A program made the position numbers and the translations under genes. The notes under the pieces are model-generated. The model was not told where the DNA came from and did not search any database. It saw only the letters and a list, made by a program, of their open reading frames with translations. Of a stretch of 64,000 nucleotides of DNA, positions 17,884 through 26,887 are shown piece by piece. Location: contig NZ_DS999411.1 of NCBI RefSeq assembly GCF_000158175.1, forward strand, positions 840,596 through 904,595, written 5' to 3'. The stretch comes from Luminiphilus syltensis NOR5-1B. GTDB taxonomy: Bacteria > Pseudomonadota > Gammaproteobacteria > Pseudomonadales > Halieaceae. Position 1 is the first letter of the stretch. The number at the start of each line of letters is the position of its first letter.

Positions 17884-19104
17884 CTATGAAAATTCGCGGA
17901 CATCGGCTTCTACGGCCTTGACCAGACGATCATAGATATCGGGAATGGCGCTGCGCACTCGCCCCCAGCTGGGAATAAACGGGCGCTCCATGGGTCGTTC
18001 CAGAAATACCTGCCCCGCTTCCATAATATTGTTGGCGAACAGTTCCACGGCCTTCTCTTCGTTATGGATGTCGTAGGACAGTCCATTCATGATCGCATCG
18101 TTGCGATAGGTCTCAACAAAATCCAGGGCAATTCGCAGGTAAGTCGCCTTGATGGTACGGAAGGCCTCCTGCTCAAAGACGTGACCCTGGGTCGCCAGCT
18201 TGCGGAACATGGCTTTGGTGATATCGGTAGACATCCGCGACAGCCCTGCAGCCTTATCATCGACGGACAGATTCTGGTGTTTATGATCGTAATTATCGGC
18301 GATGTCGACCTGACACAGACGATTGTTGTTGTAGTTACGATAAACCTCTGACAGCACACCAATCTCCAATCCCCAGTCACTGGGAATACGCAGATCGTTC
18401 ATGGCATCACGACGGAAAGCGAACTCTCCGGCGAGAATGTAGCGAAAGCTATCGAGATAATCGAGGTAAGCGGTATTGCCGATCACGCGCTTAAAGGCGC
18501 GAATCAGCGGAGTGACCAACAAACGGGAGACACGACCGTTGAGTTTATTGTCCGAAACACGCGCGTAAAAGCCTTTACAAAACTCGTAGTTAAACATCGG
18601 ATTGGCAACGGGATAGAGGAGCCGCGCGAGCATGGCGCGATCGTAGGTGATAATGTCGCAGTCATGCAGCGCGATCGATTCAGCGCGACCGGTGGCCAGG
18701 GCGTAGCCCATGCAGTACCAGACGTTGCGGCCTTTCCCGGCCTCCCTCGGTGCCAGCCCCAATTCCTTCAGTTCCCCATCGATTTCCCGCAGTCGCGGCC
18801 CGTCGTTCCACAACACGCGATGGTGTTGTGGGAGAACCGAAAAGAACTCGAGGGCATGGCGGTACTCGTCTTCGTTCGCGCGGTCGAGGCCGATAACCAC
18901 CTGGGACAGATAGGGCACGTCGCTGAGCTGCTGCACAATATTCGGGAGTGCCTCGGTTTGCAGCTCCGAGTAAAGCGACGGCAGGATAAGCCCCAATGGC
19001 CTGCGAATACTGAACTGGGTCATTTCACGTTCCATCTCGTGCAACGGGCGTGTATTCAGATTGTGCAGCGTGGTGATCGTGCCGTTCTGATGGAAATCAG
19101 CCAT
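17884..19104 (-). CDS. gpgS: Glucosyl-3-phosphoglycerate synthase (GT81)
   Basis: A 406-residue retaining glycosyltransferase that transfers glucose from an NDP-glucose donor to 3-phosphoglycerate, the committed step of glucosylglycerate synthesis. Diagnostic segments are LPSLYSELQTEALPNIVQQL near residue 40, the substrate-loop GKGRNVWYCMGYALATG near 120, the metal-binding HDCDIITYDR (DxD-type) near 145, and WGLEIGVLSEVYRN near 240. The N-terminus carries about 27 extra residues before MTQFSIRRP; either Met could be the start. It overlaps the stop of gpgP by eight bases, so translation is coupled. Length and motifs match proteobacterial GpgS rather than mannosyl-phosphoglycerate synthase. Confidence 0.9.
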   Translation of the reverse strand: MADFHQNGTITTLHNLNTRPLHEMEREMTQFSIRRPLGLILPSLYSELQTEALPNIVQQLSDVPYLSQVVIGLDRANEDEYRHALEFFSVLPQHHRVLWNDGPRLREIDGELKELGLAPREAGKGRNVWYCMGYALATGRAESIALHDCDIITYDRAMLARLLYPVANPMFNYEFCKGFYARVSDNKLNGRVSRLLVTPLIRAFKRVIGNTAYLDYLDSFRYILAGEFAFRRDAMNDLRIPSDWGLEIGVLSEVYRNYNNNRLCQVDIADNYDHKHQNLSVDDKAAGLSRMSTDITKAMFRKLATQGHVFEQEAFRTIKATYLRIALDFVETYRNDAIMNGLSYDIHNEEKAVELFANNIMEAGQVFLERPMERPFIPSWGRVRSAIPDIYDRLVKAVEADVREFS

Positions 19105-19942
19105 CGACTATGCCTCCAAGGCTAAAATTGATGTGCGCAAAAATATCGCGCAGTCCCTGCTGCCAACCGGCAGGCCCGGGTTCCTGACTGACAAAGAGAC
19201 CCGAGTCCCGGTCTACCGCGGGCAATGGATTGACCGGCGAGCGAATCAGCAATGCGTAGTCGGCGACCTCGAGCATGGGCACATCGTTGTTACCATCGCC
19301 AATGGCAATACTGATTGGCGCCGATCCACCCGGATCATTGTAATGATCATTCAGCCATTGCAGGGCCCTACCCTTGTCGGAAGGACCCATGACGTGAATG
19401 AATCGCCCCCCGCGATGCACGGCGGCACCGTGCTCACGGAGCGCCTTCGAAAACGCCTGCAACTGTTCATCACTACCCCGCCAGTGTACCGCCTCACCGA
19501 ACTCGCGCTGCATGGCCGCCGCCGCCTCTTCAGCGGAAAGACCGGTCAACTCGACCACATCGGCGACCTGCATCGCGCTAAAGGGTGTAAAGCAACCATC
19601 GAGGTCACGACCGAGCTGTTCCAGTATCGGCCGCCAGTGCTCCCGAGCCGGTACAAAGCGGTGGCGATACAGGGTATCGATGCGTTCAGAATCGGCAGCA
19701 GTACGCGAGCCATCGGCTGCCTCCCAATAGACGGCAGAGCCATTTTCAATGATGAAAGGGTAGGCATTGCCAAGTCGGTGTCTGAAAACCGATAACTCGG
19801 CACGTGTTTTGCTGGTGCAGGGTACAACGGGAATCGATGATGCCGCGAGTTCGCCAAGCAAGGGTTCCGCAGCGGCGAACGAATAGGTGTGATGATCGAG
19901 CAATGAACCATCGAGATCGGTATAGATCACCAGTGGCGTCAT
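19097..19942 (-). CDS. gpgP: Glucosyl/mannosyl-3-phosphoglycerate phosphatase (HAD type IIB)
   Basis: A 281-residue HAD-superfamily phosphatase. Motif I is YTDLDGSLLDH (nucleophile and acid/base Asp at residues 8 and 10), motif II/III lies in VPCTSKTRAEL and SDKGRALQWL, and motif IV is AIGDGNNDVPML. The sequence belongs to the mannosyl-3-phosphoglycerate phosphatase group, whose members also remove phosphate from glucosyl-3-phosphoglycerate. Beside gpgS, the expected product is glucosylglycerate. The gene overlaps the glycerate kinase gene by four bases (ATGA) upstream and gpgS by eight bases downstream. Confidence 0.9.
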   Translation of the reverse strand: MTPLVIYTDLDGSLLDHHTYSFAAAEPLLGELAASSIPVVPCTSKTRAELSVFRHRLGNAYPFIIENGSAVYWEAADGSRTAADSERIDTLYRHRFVPAREHWRPILEQLGRDLDGCFTPFSAMQVADVVELTGLSAEEAAAAMQREFGEAVHWRGSDEQLQAFSKALREHGAAVHRGGRFIHVMGPSDKGRALQWLNDHYNDPGGSAPISIAIGDGNNDVPMLEVADYALLIRSPVNPLPAVDRDSGLFVSQEPGPAGWQQGLRDIFAHINFSLGGIVDG

Positions 19943-20874
19943 CCGGGTGTCCGCTCGCGGAAGTGGCGGGCATCCATAATCTCGCGCTCTTCATCCAGCC
20001 TGAACAGAACATTGACCCGATCCGGCAAGGTTCGTAGCCCGTGCTCGGTGAGACGCTGATAGTGCTGAATAAAACGGGCGATGGCAGCCTCGGACATAAT
20101 GTGGGGGCTGCCCGCCTGCTTACCGAGACGGTCCCGCAGCTTGTTTTCCTGCTCCAGCCGCCATCGATGGATACAGTCAAATCCCGGGGCTTGCAGCATC
20201 ACCCAAAAGTCGAAGCGCCCATACAGGGGTTCGTACTGTGCCAGGAGTTGTTCGTTGACCCAGTGTCGCCACACCGCATCGCCGTCGTCATCGGCTTCCA
20301 GTGCATTGACCGGCGTCGCCAGCTCCACAGGCGACTGATGCGTGATACCCATGCACCAGCCTTCAACAAGCACCACATCGAGCGGCGCCGTAAAAAGCGA
20401 CCAGTGGTCGGGCGCAACGCGATCGTCGGTGGCCTTGTCAAAACGGGGAACACGTACAGGACCCTCGTGTGATATCAGTTGCTCGAGCACGGTGGTGAGC
20501 AAGTCGACATCGTGTGTTCCCGGCACCCCGCGGGTCGCCAGTAACGGGTGAATGTCCCTGGCGAGGGTTTGACGCTCTGCGTGGGTCAAATAGAAATCAT
20601 CGATCGACAAATCTGCGACGGAAAGCCCGTATTGGGACTGAAGCACCTCGCGAAGCAGCGCACACAGGGTGCTCTTGCCTGACCCCTGACTGCCATTGAC
20701 ACCGACCAGCAGTGTTTTACCCGCCTTGAGTTGCGCGGCGGCGATCTGACTTGCCAGCGGAAGAAACCATTGCCGCGCCGTGGCGGCATAACGTTCGGGC
20801 AAGTCTTCCTTCTGCAAAAACTGCTCGAAGATCAATTCGAGATTGCCGTCCTGCTTCTCACCGACCGCTGTCAT
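19939..20874 (-). CDS. P-loop D-glycerate kinase (GLYK-like)
   Basis: A 311-residue kinase with a Walker A motif GSQGSGKST near residue 61 and the distinctive block FYLTHAERQTLARDIHPLLATRGVPGTHD near 98-125, shared by plant glycerate kinases and yeast Tda10-like proteins. Plant GLYK makes 3-phosphoglycerate from D-glycerate. In this operon it would rephosphorylate the glycerate released by the phosphorylase, closing a cycle back to the GpgS acceptor. It is the first gene of the four-gene unit, 95 bases after the NhaC gene. Whether the product is 2- or 3-phosphoglycerate cannot be read from the sequence; 3-phosphoglycerate is expected from the family. Confidence 0.82.
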   Translation of the reverse strand: MTAVGEKQDGNLELIFEQFLQKEDLPERYAATARQWFLPLASQIAAAQLKAGKTLLVGVNGSQGSGKSTLCALLREVLQSQYGLSVADLSIDDFYLTHAERQTLARDIHPLLATRGVPGTHDVDLLTTVLEQLISHEGPVRVPRFDKATDDRVAPDHWSLFTAPLDVVLVEGWCMGITHQSPVELATPVNALEADDDGDAVWRHWVNEQLLAQYEPLYGRFDFWVMLQAPGFDCIHRWRLEQENKLRDRLGKQAGSPHIMSEAAIARFIQHYQRLTEHGLRTLPDRVNVLFRLDEEREIMDARHFRERTPG

Positions 20875-20969
20875 GGCACTCGCTACGTATCACGTTGAAC
20901 CATGCTATTACGGTAACCGCGGTCACGCCAATCCACTGCAAGCCGATGCGCACTGATACGGGCCATCAC

Positions 20970-22310
20970 TCAGACGAGAGGGGCTATCAGATAAAACACG
21001 GCGGCAATACCGGCGGCGAGTAGCGCGTAAGGCAGCTGGGTGATGGCGTGGTCATAGGTTCTACAGCCCGCCCCCTGTGCCGAAAGCACCGTGGAATCGG
21101 AATAAAAACAGGCGTGACTGCCAAAGCCGCTGGCGGACAACAAGGCACCGATGACCAGGGCCATGTTGACGTCCAGAGCATGCGCCAGCGGAAACGCAAT
21201 CGGCATGGCAATCGCAATAACGCCCCAGTTGGAACCGGTGGTGTAGGACACCACCGACATGGTGATAAAAATCAGCACCGGTAACAGCTCGGCGGTCAGG
21301 TAGGGACGCACGCCATTGATCACATACTCGGTCATGCCGATGGCCATATTGGCCTCCACAAACACAAACAGTGCAATCAGCATGCTCAGTACGGGAATCA
21401 TCGACTTGAGCCCGTCCATACAGGTATCCAGCAGCTCTCCCAGCGGCATAATCCGCATTACCGTGTACTGCACCAGCGTCACCAGAATTCCGATAATCAC
21501 CCCGCGGAGAAGATCGACTTCGGGGACTACGGTAAAAAACAGCAGGGCAAAAATCGGGACGAAAAACACACTCACGCCACCGCGCTCGGAGGGCTCAACA
21601 GTCAACGCTACATCCTCCACAATGCCGAGATCCCCCGTCTCTTCGGCCCGCAACTCCACGGTCCGCATACGGCCGAGCAGGGGAATCACGCGAGTGACCG
21701 CCAGCGGCACAACAATAATCGCCACTATCGGGTAAAACATGTAGGGGATGGCGGCGACAAACTGGGCAATACCCTCACCCGGAGCGGCAACCTCGTTTTT
21801 TTCAAGCAAGCCCGCAAAATAAACACCCCAGCTCGAGATGGGCACCAGAAGGCACATCGGCGCCGCCGTGGAGTCGACCACATAGGCCAGCATTTCCCGT
21901 GAGACCCGAAAACGGTCGGTCACCGACTTCATGGTGGCACCCACGGTGAGGGAATTGAGGTAATCATCGAGAAAAATGGAAAGACCCAATACCCAGGTGG
22001 TAAGCAGGCTGGCTTTTTTACTGTGAATCCGGCGGGTGAGCATTTGGCCAAAGGCATAAGAACCGCCGCCCTTTACCAGCAGCGCAATAAAGGGTCCGTA
22101 AAGTCCACACACCAGTACGATCCAGACGGTCACCTCGTCTCCAACCACCGTCATGATCGTGCTCGACAGCGATTCAATAAAGTTGATGCCGTCCATGATC
22201 AGAAACGCCAGAAGCGATCCCGCAATAACCGATTCCAGGGTGCGATGGCTCCAAATCGCCAGAAACAACACCAGTGCTGTGGGCACCAGGCTGATTATCC
22301 CGTAATCCAT
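20970..22310 (-). CDS. NhaC-family Na+/H+ antiporter
   Basis: A polytopic membrane protein of about 446 residues with roughly eleven hydrophobic segments. Characteristic segments are LGLSIFLDDYLNSLTVG near residue 135, CLLVPISSWGVYFAG near 180, and GFGSHACFYSDSTVLSAQGAGC near the C-terminus. The frame can start at a TTG (22325), but ATG 22310 has GGGGA nine bases upstream and begins a more typical N-terminus (MDYGIISLVP). It precedes the glucosylglycerate operon on the same strand by 95 bases, linking ion homeostasis and compatible-solute synthesis. Related NhaC-like proteins exchange other solutes (malate/lactate), so the ion specificity is by family. Confidence 0.85.
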   Translation of the reverse strand: MDYGIISLVPTALVLFLAIWSHRTLESVIAGSLLAFLIMDGINFIESLSSTIMTVVGDEVTVWIVLVCGLYGPFIALLVKGGGSYAFGQMLTRRIHSKKASLLTTWVLGLSIFLDDYLNSLTVGATMKSVTDRFRVSREMLAYVVDSTAAPMCLLVPISSWGVYFAGLLEKNEVAAPGEGIAQFVAAIPYMFYPIVAIIVVPLAVTRVIPLLGRMRTVELRAEETGDLGIVEDVALTVEPSERGGVSVFFVPIFALLFFTVVPEVDLLRGVIIGILVTLVQYTVMRIMPLGELLDTCMDGLKSMIPVLSMLIALFVFVEANMAIGMTEYVINGVRPYLTAELLPVLIFITMSVVSYTTGSNWGVIAIAMPIAFPLAHALDVNMALVIGALLSASGFGSHACFYSDSTVLSAQGAGCRTYDHAITQLPYALLAAGIAAVFYLIAPLV

Positions 22311-22498
22311 TTTGACAGTCCCCAATAGAGCGCCGCGTTAACCAGTGCCGGGATTCGACACGCCAGTGGCTATAACACTGGGATTGGCGGCTCGGTGCAA
22401 GGATTATTTGCCGCCACCAAGCCCGCGGTGTATTTTCAAAGGCCGTCTGCGCGGATACCAACCCGCTGTCGGCTGATCAGTAACAGGAGCTTAGGGTT

Positions 22499-24505
22499 TT
22501 GAGTGTTGAAGAACTGCTGGAGGAGATAGATGCCGTTGGCTCGGGACCCGAGGTAGGGGCAATTTTTGATTTCGACGGCACCATTATCGCGGGCTACTCG
22601 GCCATGGTTTTTCTTCGCGATCAATTATCCAACGGCCATCTCAGCTATCGCGAGTTCGTCGAACTCTCCCGCGCCCTGGTCAGCTTTGGGATGGGTAATA
22701 TGGGCTTTTCTGCAATGATGGCCGTCCATGCCCAGTTCATGGTGGGAAGCACGGAAGATGACTATCGTGCAACCGGAGAACGCCTGTTCGAGAAAGGCAT
22801 CGCACGATTGATCTACCCCGAGTCCCGCCGCCTGATCGATGCGCATCGGCGCAAAGGCCACTCGATTGCCATCGTCAGCTCTGCGACCCCGTATCAGGTC
22901 GAGGCCTCAGCACGGGATCTCGATATAGAGCATCTTTATGCCACCCGCCTCGAAGTGGAAGACGGCAAATTCACCGGCAGGGTGATTCGACCGACGTGTT
23001 TTGGCGAGGGCAAGGTCATCGCCGCTGAGGACTTTGCCGCCAAGACGGGCGCGGACCTCGACCGCAGTTTCTTTTATTCCGACAGTACCGATGATATTCA
23101 GCTGCTCGAGCGCGTCGGCCGACCCGTCGCGCTCAACCCAAAATCAAAACTGGAGCGGGTTGCGCGGGAGCGAGGCTGGCCACTGGCGACTTTTGATAGC
23201 CGGGGAGGAGTAAAACCCGGTCAGGTCGTGCGCTCGATGGCAGCCACCGGATCGTTGATTTCCAGTGTGGTCGCCGGGTTACCCATTGCCGCGCTTTCCG
23301 GTAAAAAGCGTGATGGTTTCAACTTTTCCGCCTCACTGTTTGCCGATACCGCCAGTGCGATTATCGGGCTTGAACTCGATGTCTCGGGCGAGGAAAACCT
23401 GTGGACCCATCGACCGGCGGTTTTCATGTTCAATCATCAAAGCAAGACCGATGTCATCATCATGGCGAGTCTCTTGCGCCGGGATTTTTCTGGAATCGGC
23501 AAGAAAGAAATCAAGGATATGCCCCTGATTGGCGCCGCTATGCAGTACAGCGGCCTTGTCTTTATCGACCGCAGCGACGCTGCGGGTGCCATCGAAGCGA
23601 TGAAACCGCTAATTACGGCGCTACACGATGAAGGGCGCTCCGTCGTCATAGCCCCCGAGGGCACGAGAACACCCACCCCAAAATTAGCACCTTTCAAAAA
23701 AGGTGGGTTTCATATGGCAATGCAGGCCGGTGTACCCGTGGTTCCGGTCGTCATCCATAATGCAGGCGACATCGCGCCCAAAGGCGACTTCCTATTCCAC
23801 CCCGGGAAAGTAAAAGTAGAGATACTGCCAGCCATCCCCACCGCTGACTGGAAGCCGGGGTCGATCAACCGACACCTGACCGAGGTTCGCAATCAATTCC
23901 TGCACGCTCTGGGACAACCCGAACTGTCGGTCGTCGAAACCATTGCTGAAATGAAGGCCAGCAAACGCCGGACCGATCAAAAACCTGAAAAGCCGGCGCG
24001 TAAGCCTAGATTGAGCGGGGCAGTTGGCCTGATAAAAAGTGCGGGAACTGCACTTAAACGCAGTCGCGGTACTCCCGCAGACACCGACGAGAACGCACTG
24101 ATGGAAGAGGTGCCAGCAGCGAGCAATAAAGCGGCGCCTAAATCCCGGAAGACCGTTTCACCAGAAAAACGCAAAGCCAGTTCAAAAGCGGCAACCCGAA
24201 AAAAGACTGCCAAGAAAGCGACTGTTAATAAAAAATCGGCACAAAAAGTAAAAAAGGCTCCCGTTAAACGCAAGACAAAAGCAAAGGCAAAGTCCTCGAG
24301 TGCTGCCGCATCGCCTGTGAAAAAGAAGGCGGCTGCCAAAAAGTCACCGGCGCAGAAAACCAGCGTCAAAAAGCCGGCGAAAGCAAAAGCAGGTAACACC
24401 CGAAGCCGTTCAGCTGTAAAATCGAAGTCCAGCGCGCGAAAATCGACGCCGGCTAAGGCGCCGCGGAAAAAAACAGCCGCGAAGGTGAAACCCAAGAATC
24501 GCTAG
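22499..24505 (+). CDS. HAD-IB hydrolase / PlsC-type acyltransferase fusion with Lys/Ala-rich histone-like tail
   Basis: A 668-residue three-part protein. Residues about 15-215 are a HAD subfamily IB hydrolase (IFDFDGTIIAGYS nucleophile block, SSATPYQ motif II, FYSDSTDDIQLL motif IV). Residues about 290-470 are an acyl-glycerol-phosphate acyltransferase (FNHQSKTD as HxxxxD, PEGTRTPTP). From about 485 to the end is a tail very rich in Lys, Ala, Ser and Pro with repeated KKxAAKK-like clusters, resembling histone H1 or AlgP C-termini. HAD-PlsC fusions are known (mycobacterial Rv2483c). The start is a TTG with AGGAG about ten bases upstream. It precedes plsB by 15 bases, so it probably supplies the second acylation of glycerol-3-phosphate; the HAD role is unknown. 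Confidence 0.87.
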   Translation: MSVEELLEEIDAVGSGPEVGAIFDFDGTIIAGYSAMVFLRDQLSNGHLSYREFVELSRALVSFGMGNMGFSAMMAVHAQFMVGSTEDDYRATGERLFEKGIARLIYPESRRLIDAHRRKGHSIAIVSSATPYQVEASARDLDIEHLYATRLEVEDGKFTGRVIRPTCFGEGKVIAAEDFAAKTGADLDRSFFYSDSTDDIQLLERVGRPVALNPKSKLERVARERGWPLATFDSRGGVKPGQVVRSMAATGSLISSVVAGLPIAALSGKKRDGFNFSASLFADTASAIIGLELDVSGEENLWTHRPAVFMFNHQSKTDVIIMASLLRRDFSGIGKKEIKDMPLIGAAMQYSGLVFIDRSDAAGAIEAMKPLITALHDEGRSVVIAPEGTRTPTPKLAPFKKGGFHMAMQAGVPVVPVVIHNAGDIAPKGDFLFHPGKVKVEILPAIPTADWKPGSINRHLTEVRNQFLHALGQPELSVVETIAEMKASKRRTDQKPEKPARKPRLSGAVGLIKSAGTALKRSRGTPADTDENALMEEVPAASNKAAPKSRKTVSPEKRKASSKAATRKKTAKKATVNKKSAQKVKKAPVKRKTKAKAKSSSAAASPVKKKAAAKKSPAQKTSVKKPAKAKAGNTRSRSAVKSKSSARKSTPAKAPRKKTAAKVKPKNR

Positions 24506-24520
24506 GAGTTCTAGCAGATA

Positions 24521-26887
24521 ATGCCGAAGTTCCCCGAAGCAAAACTGGCTGAATCGCCGTGGCCAAAGGGGGCCGAAGCCGTCATTTTCATCATCGATGC
24601 CCGGTCCAGCTTCGAACGAAGCATTCTCGAAGATTGGATCAGCCGTCATGATAAGTCCGGCGTCCCGAGCAAAGTCATACCCCTTGAGCTCGGCGATGAT
24701 CGTAAGCCGCTCAATGTGGGCGCGCTGGACCGAGCCATCGTGCGACTGCCCAATGCGGTCGTGGCCCCGCTGCGTATTGCCTGGGTACACAGTAGGCGCT
24801 CGATCCAGTCCGGACCGCGACTGGTCGACTTTCTTCGCGGCAGTGACTACCGACCCTCGCTATGGCGGCAAAAATACCTCGCCGAAAAGCGTCCAGAGCG
24901 AATGCGTCTCGTGCTGGGTGAGCCTGGATCGCTCGATGATCTGAGTGCGCGATTTAAAAATAAATATCAGCAAGAGCCCGCCGCGAGGCCCGCCGATTTT
25001 TCGATTTTCGTTGCCCGTCAGGCGGCGATTGTGCTCGATATGGGCGAGCGAAAGCTACGCGGTGGCCGCTATAAGGTTCCACGTTATGTGGTTCATAGCC
25101 TTCGCAACAACCCCGATTTTCAGGAAAAACTACGCGCCATTGCCGATGAGCGGCAGGTGCCGCTCGCGGAGGTGCAGCGGGAGGTCAATGACTATTTTGG
25201 CGAGATGATTTCCGTGCCCAATCATTTTTGGCTCGATGTTTTTGCCAAGATTAGCAATCTCTGCCTGAGCCTCGGTTACGAACCCGAACTGCGCTACGAC
25301 AAAAGCGACCTCGAGCGAATACGGGCCATGGTGCGCGAATATCCCTCGGCGCTGCTGTGGACCCACAAAACCTATCTCGATGGGTTTGCGGTCCCAAAAA
25401 TCATGTTTGAAAATGACTTTCCCATGCCGCACATGTTCGGCGGTGCCAACCTTAATTTTCCCGGCCTCGGTTTCCTGCTTCGCCGATCTGGGGGCATTTT
25501 TATAAAACGCAGTTTCGCCGACAACGAGGTTTATAAAGCCACCCTGCGTCAATACATCGGCTACCTGATGGAGAAGCGATTCCCGCTGACCTGGTCCTTT
25601 GAAGGCACGCGTTCGCGTCTGGGCAAGCTGATGCCACCGAAATTTGGCATTCTCAAATACGTACTCGAGGGCTGTAGCCATTCGGGGGCGCGCAATATCC
25701 ATATTATTCCGGTTGCGGTGACCTACGATCTGCTGCGCGATGCGGAGGAATATGCCCGCGAACAGAGTGGGGTACCCAAGGCGCCTGAATCACTTAGCTG
25801 GATGGTGGGTTATATCCGCAGTCTTGCGAAGCCCATGGGCAAAATCTACGTTGATTTCGGCGAACCAGTGATATTACCGGAGGCGCCAGACCCCGACGAC
25901 AAACTGGCGCTATCCAAAGTCGCCTTCCAGGTCGCGGTAGAAGTCAACCGGGTGACACCCATCACCCTGCCGGCGCTCATCAGCATGAGTCTACTCGCTG
26001 TATTTCCCCGCGCATTGACCGAGGAAGAGGTCATCGCAGACGTCGACCAGCTGGTGTCCTGGTGTGCAGCGCGCGAACTCAGACACTCGCCTGATTTTGA
26101 TAAACAGTACGCGGAAAACATGGAGACCCAGCTGCAACTCATGATCGACGAGGGCATCATCAGCCGGTTCGATGGGGGGCGCCAGGTGGTCTACGGCATT
26201 GTCGACGGTCAGGCACCGGTGGCCAGTTATTACCGCAATACCATTGTTCATTATTTCGTCAATCAGGCGATTACCGAGCTGGCCTTGCAGGCCGCGATTG
26301 ATGCCGCCAACGACGGTGCCAATCTTGAAGCGGTATTCTGGGCGGAAGTGGATAACTTGCGCGATCTGTTCAAGTTTGAGTTCTTTTACCCACCCAGCGA
26401 TGTCTTCCGCCGGGAAATTGCAGGGGAACTTGAGCGTATCGCACCCGACTGGCAGTCATTGTTCGAGCAGGGAAAAACCGGTTTACGGGAATTGCTTGGA
26501 CGCTTTACCCCATTGGTGGCCCATCGCTCACTACAGATGTTCATCGAGGCCTATGCCATTGCGGCAACCGTACTGGCGGAGTGGCCGAAAGATGAATTTT
26601 CGGAGCAGGATTGTGTCGAACACTGTATGAGTTTTGGTAAACAGGCTTTTCTTCAACGCCGCATCAGTAGCGACGCCTCGGTGGGTAAGCTATTGTTCAG
26701 CACCGCCTTTAAGGTACTCCAGTCTCGGGAGTTGGTGAATGCCAGTCGACCCGACGTTATCGAGGCGAGAAAACAACACGCGGCACGACTCGATGAGCTG
26801 ATGCGTCGTATCGAGTACATTCGCGCCTCCAGTATTGCCAGCCGAGGTGCGCTCACCCTAAGGGATTCTGTCCATGAAAGACTGTAA
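24521..26887 (+). CDS. plsB: Glycerol-3-phosphate 1-O-acyltransferase
   Basis: A 788-residue PlsB-type acyltransferase, close to the roughly 807 residues of E. coli PlsB. It transfers the first acyl chain from acyl-ACP or acyl-CoA to sn-glycerol-3-phosphate at the inner membrane. Conserved blocks are LLWTHKTYLDGF (HxxxxD near residue 285), GGIFIKRSF, TWSFEGTRSRLGKL near 365, and IHIIPVAVTYD. The N-terminal about 270 and C-terminal about 330 residues are the PlsB-specific extensions absent from PlsC. It sits between the HAD-acyltransferase fusion (15 bases) and gpsA (14-base overlap), in an order that matches the pathway from glycerol-3-phosphate to phosphatidate. Confidence 0.93.
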   Translation: MPKFPEAKLAESPWPKGAEAVIFIIDARSSFERSILEDWISRHDKSGVPSKVIPLELGDDRKPLNVGALDRAIVRLPNAVVAPLRIAWVHSRRSIQSGPRLVDFLRGSDYRPSLWRQKYLAEKRPERMRLVLGEPGSLDDLSARFKNKYQQEPAARPADFSIFVARQAAIVLDMGERKLRGGRYKVPRYVVHSLRNNPDFQEKLRAIADERQVPLAEVQREVNDYFGEMISVPNHFWLDVFAKISNLCLSLGYEPELRYDKSDLERIRAMVREYPSALLWTHKTYLDGFAVPKIMFENDFPMPHMFGGANLNFPGLGFLLRRSGGIFIKRSFADNEVYKATLRQYIGYLMEKRFPLTWSFEGTRSRLGKLMPPKFGILKYVLEGCSHSGARNIHIIPVAVTYDLLRDAEEYAREQSGVPKAPESLSWMVGYIRSLAKPMGKIYVDFGEPVILPEAPDPDDKLALSKVAFQVAVEVNRVTPITLPALISMSLLAVFPRALTEEEVIADVDQLVSWCAARELRHSPDFDKQYAENMETQLQLMIDEGIISRFDGGRQVVYGIVDGQAPVASYYRNTIVHYFVNQAITELALQAAIDAANDGANLEAVFWAEVDNLRDLFKFEFFYPPSDVFRREIAGELERIAPDWQSLFEQGKTGLRELLGRFTPLVAHRSLQMFIEAYAIAATVLAEWPKDEFSEQDCVEHCMSFGKQAFLQRRISSDASVGKLLFSTAFKVLQSRELVNASRPDVIEARKQHAARLDELMRRIEYIRASSIASRGALTLRDSVHERL

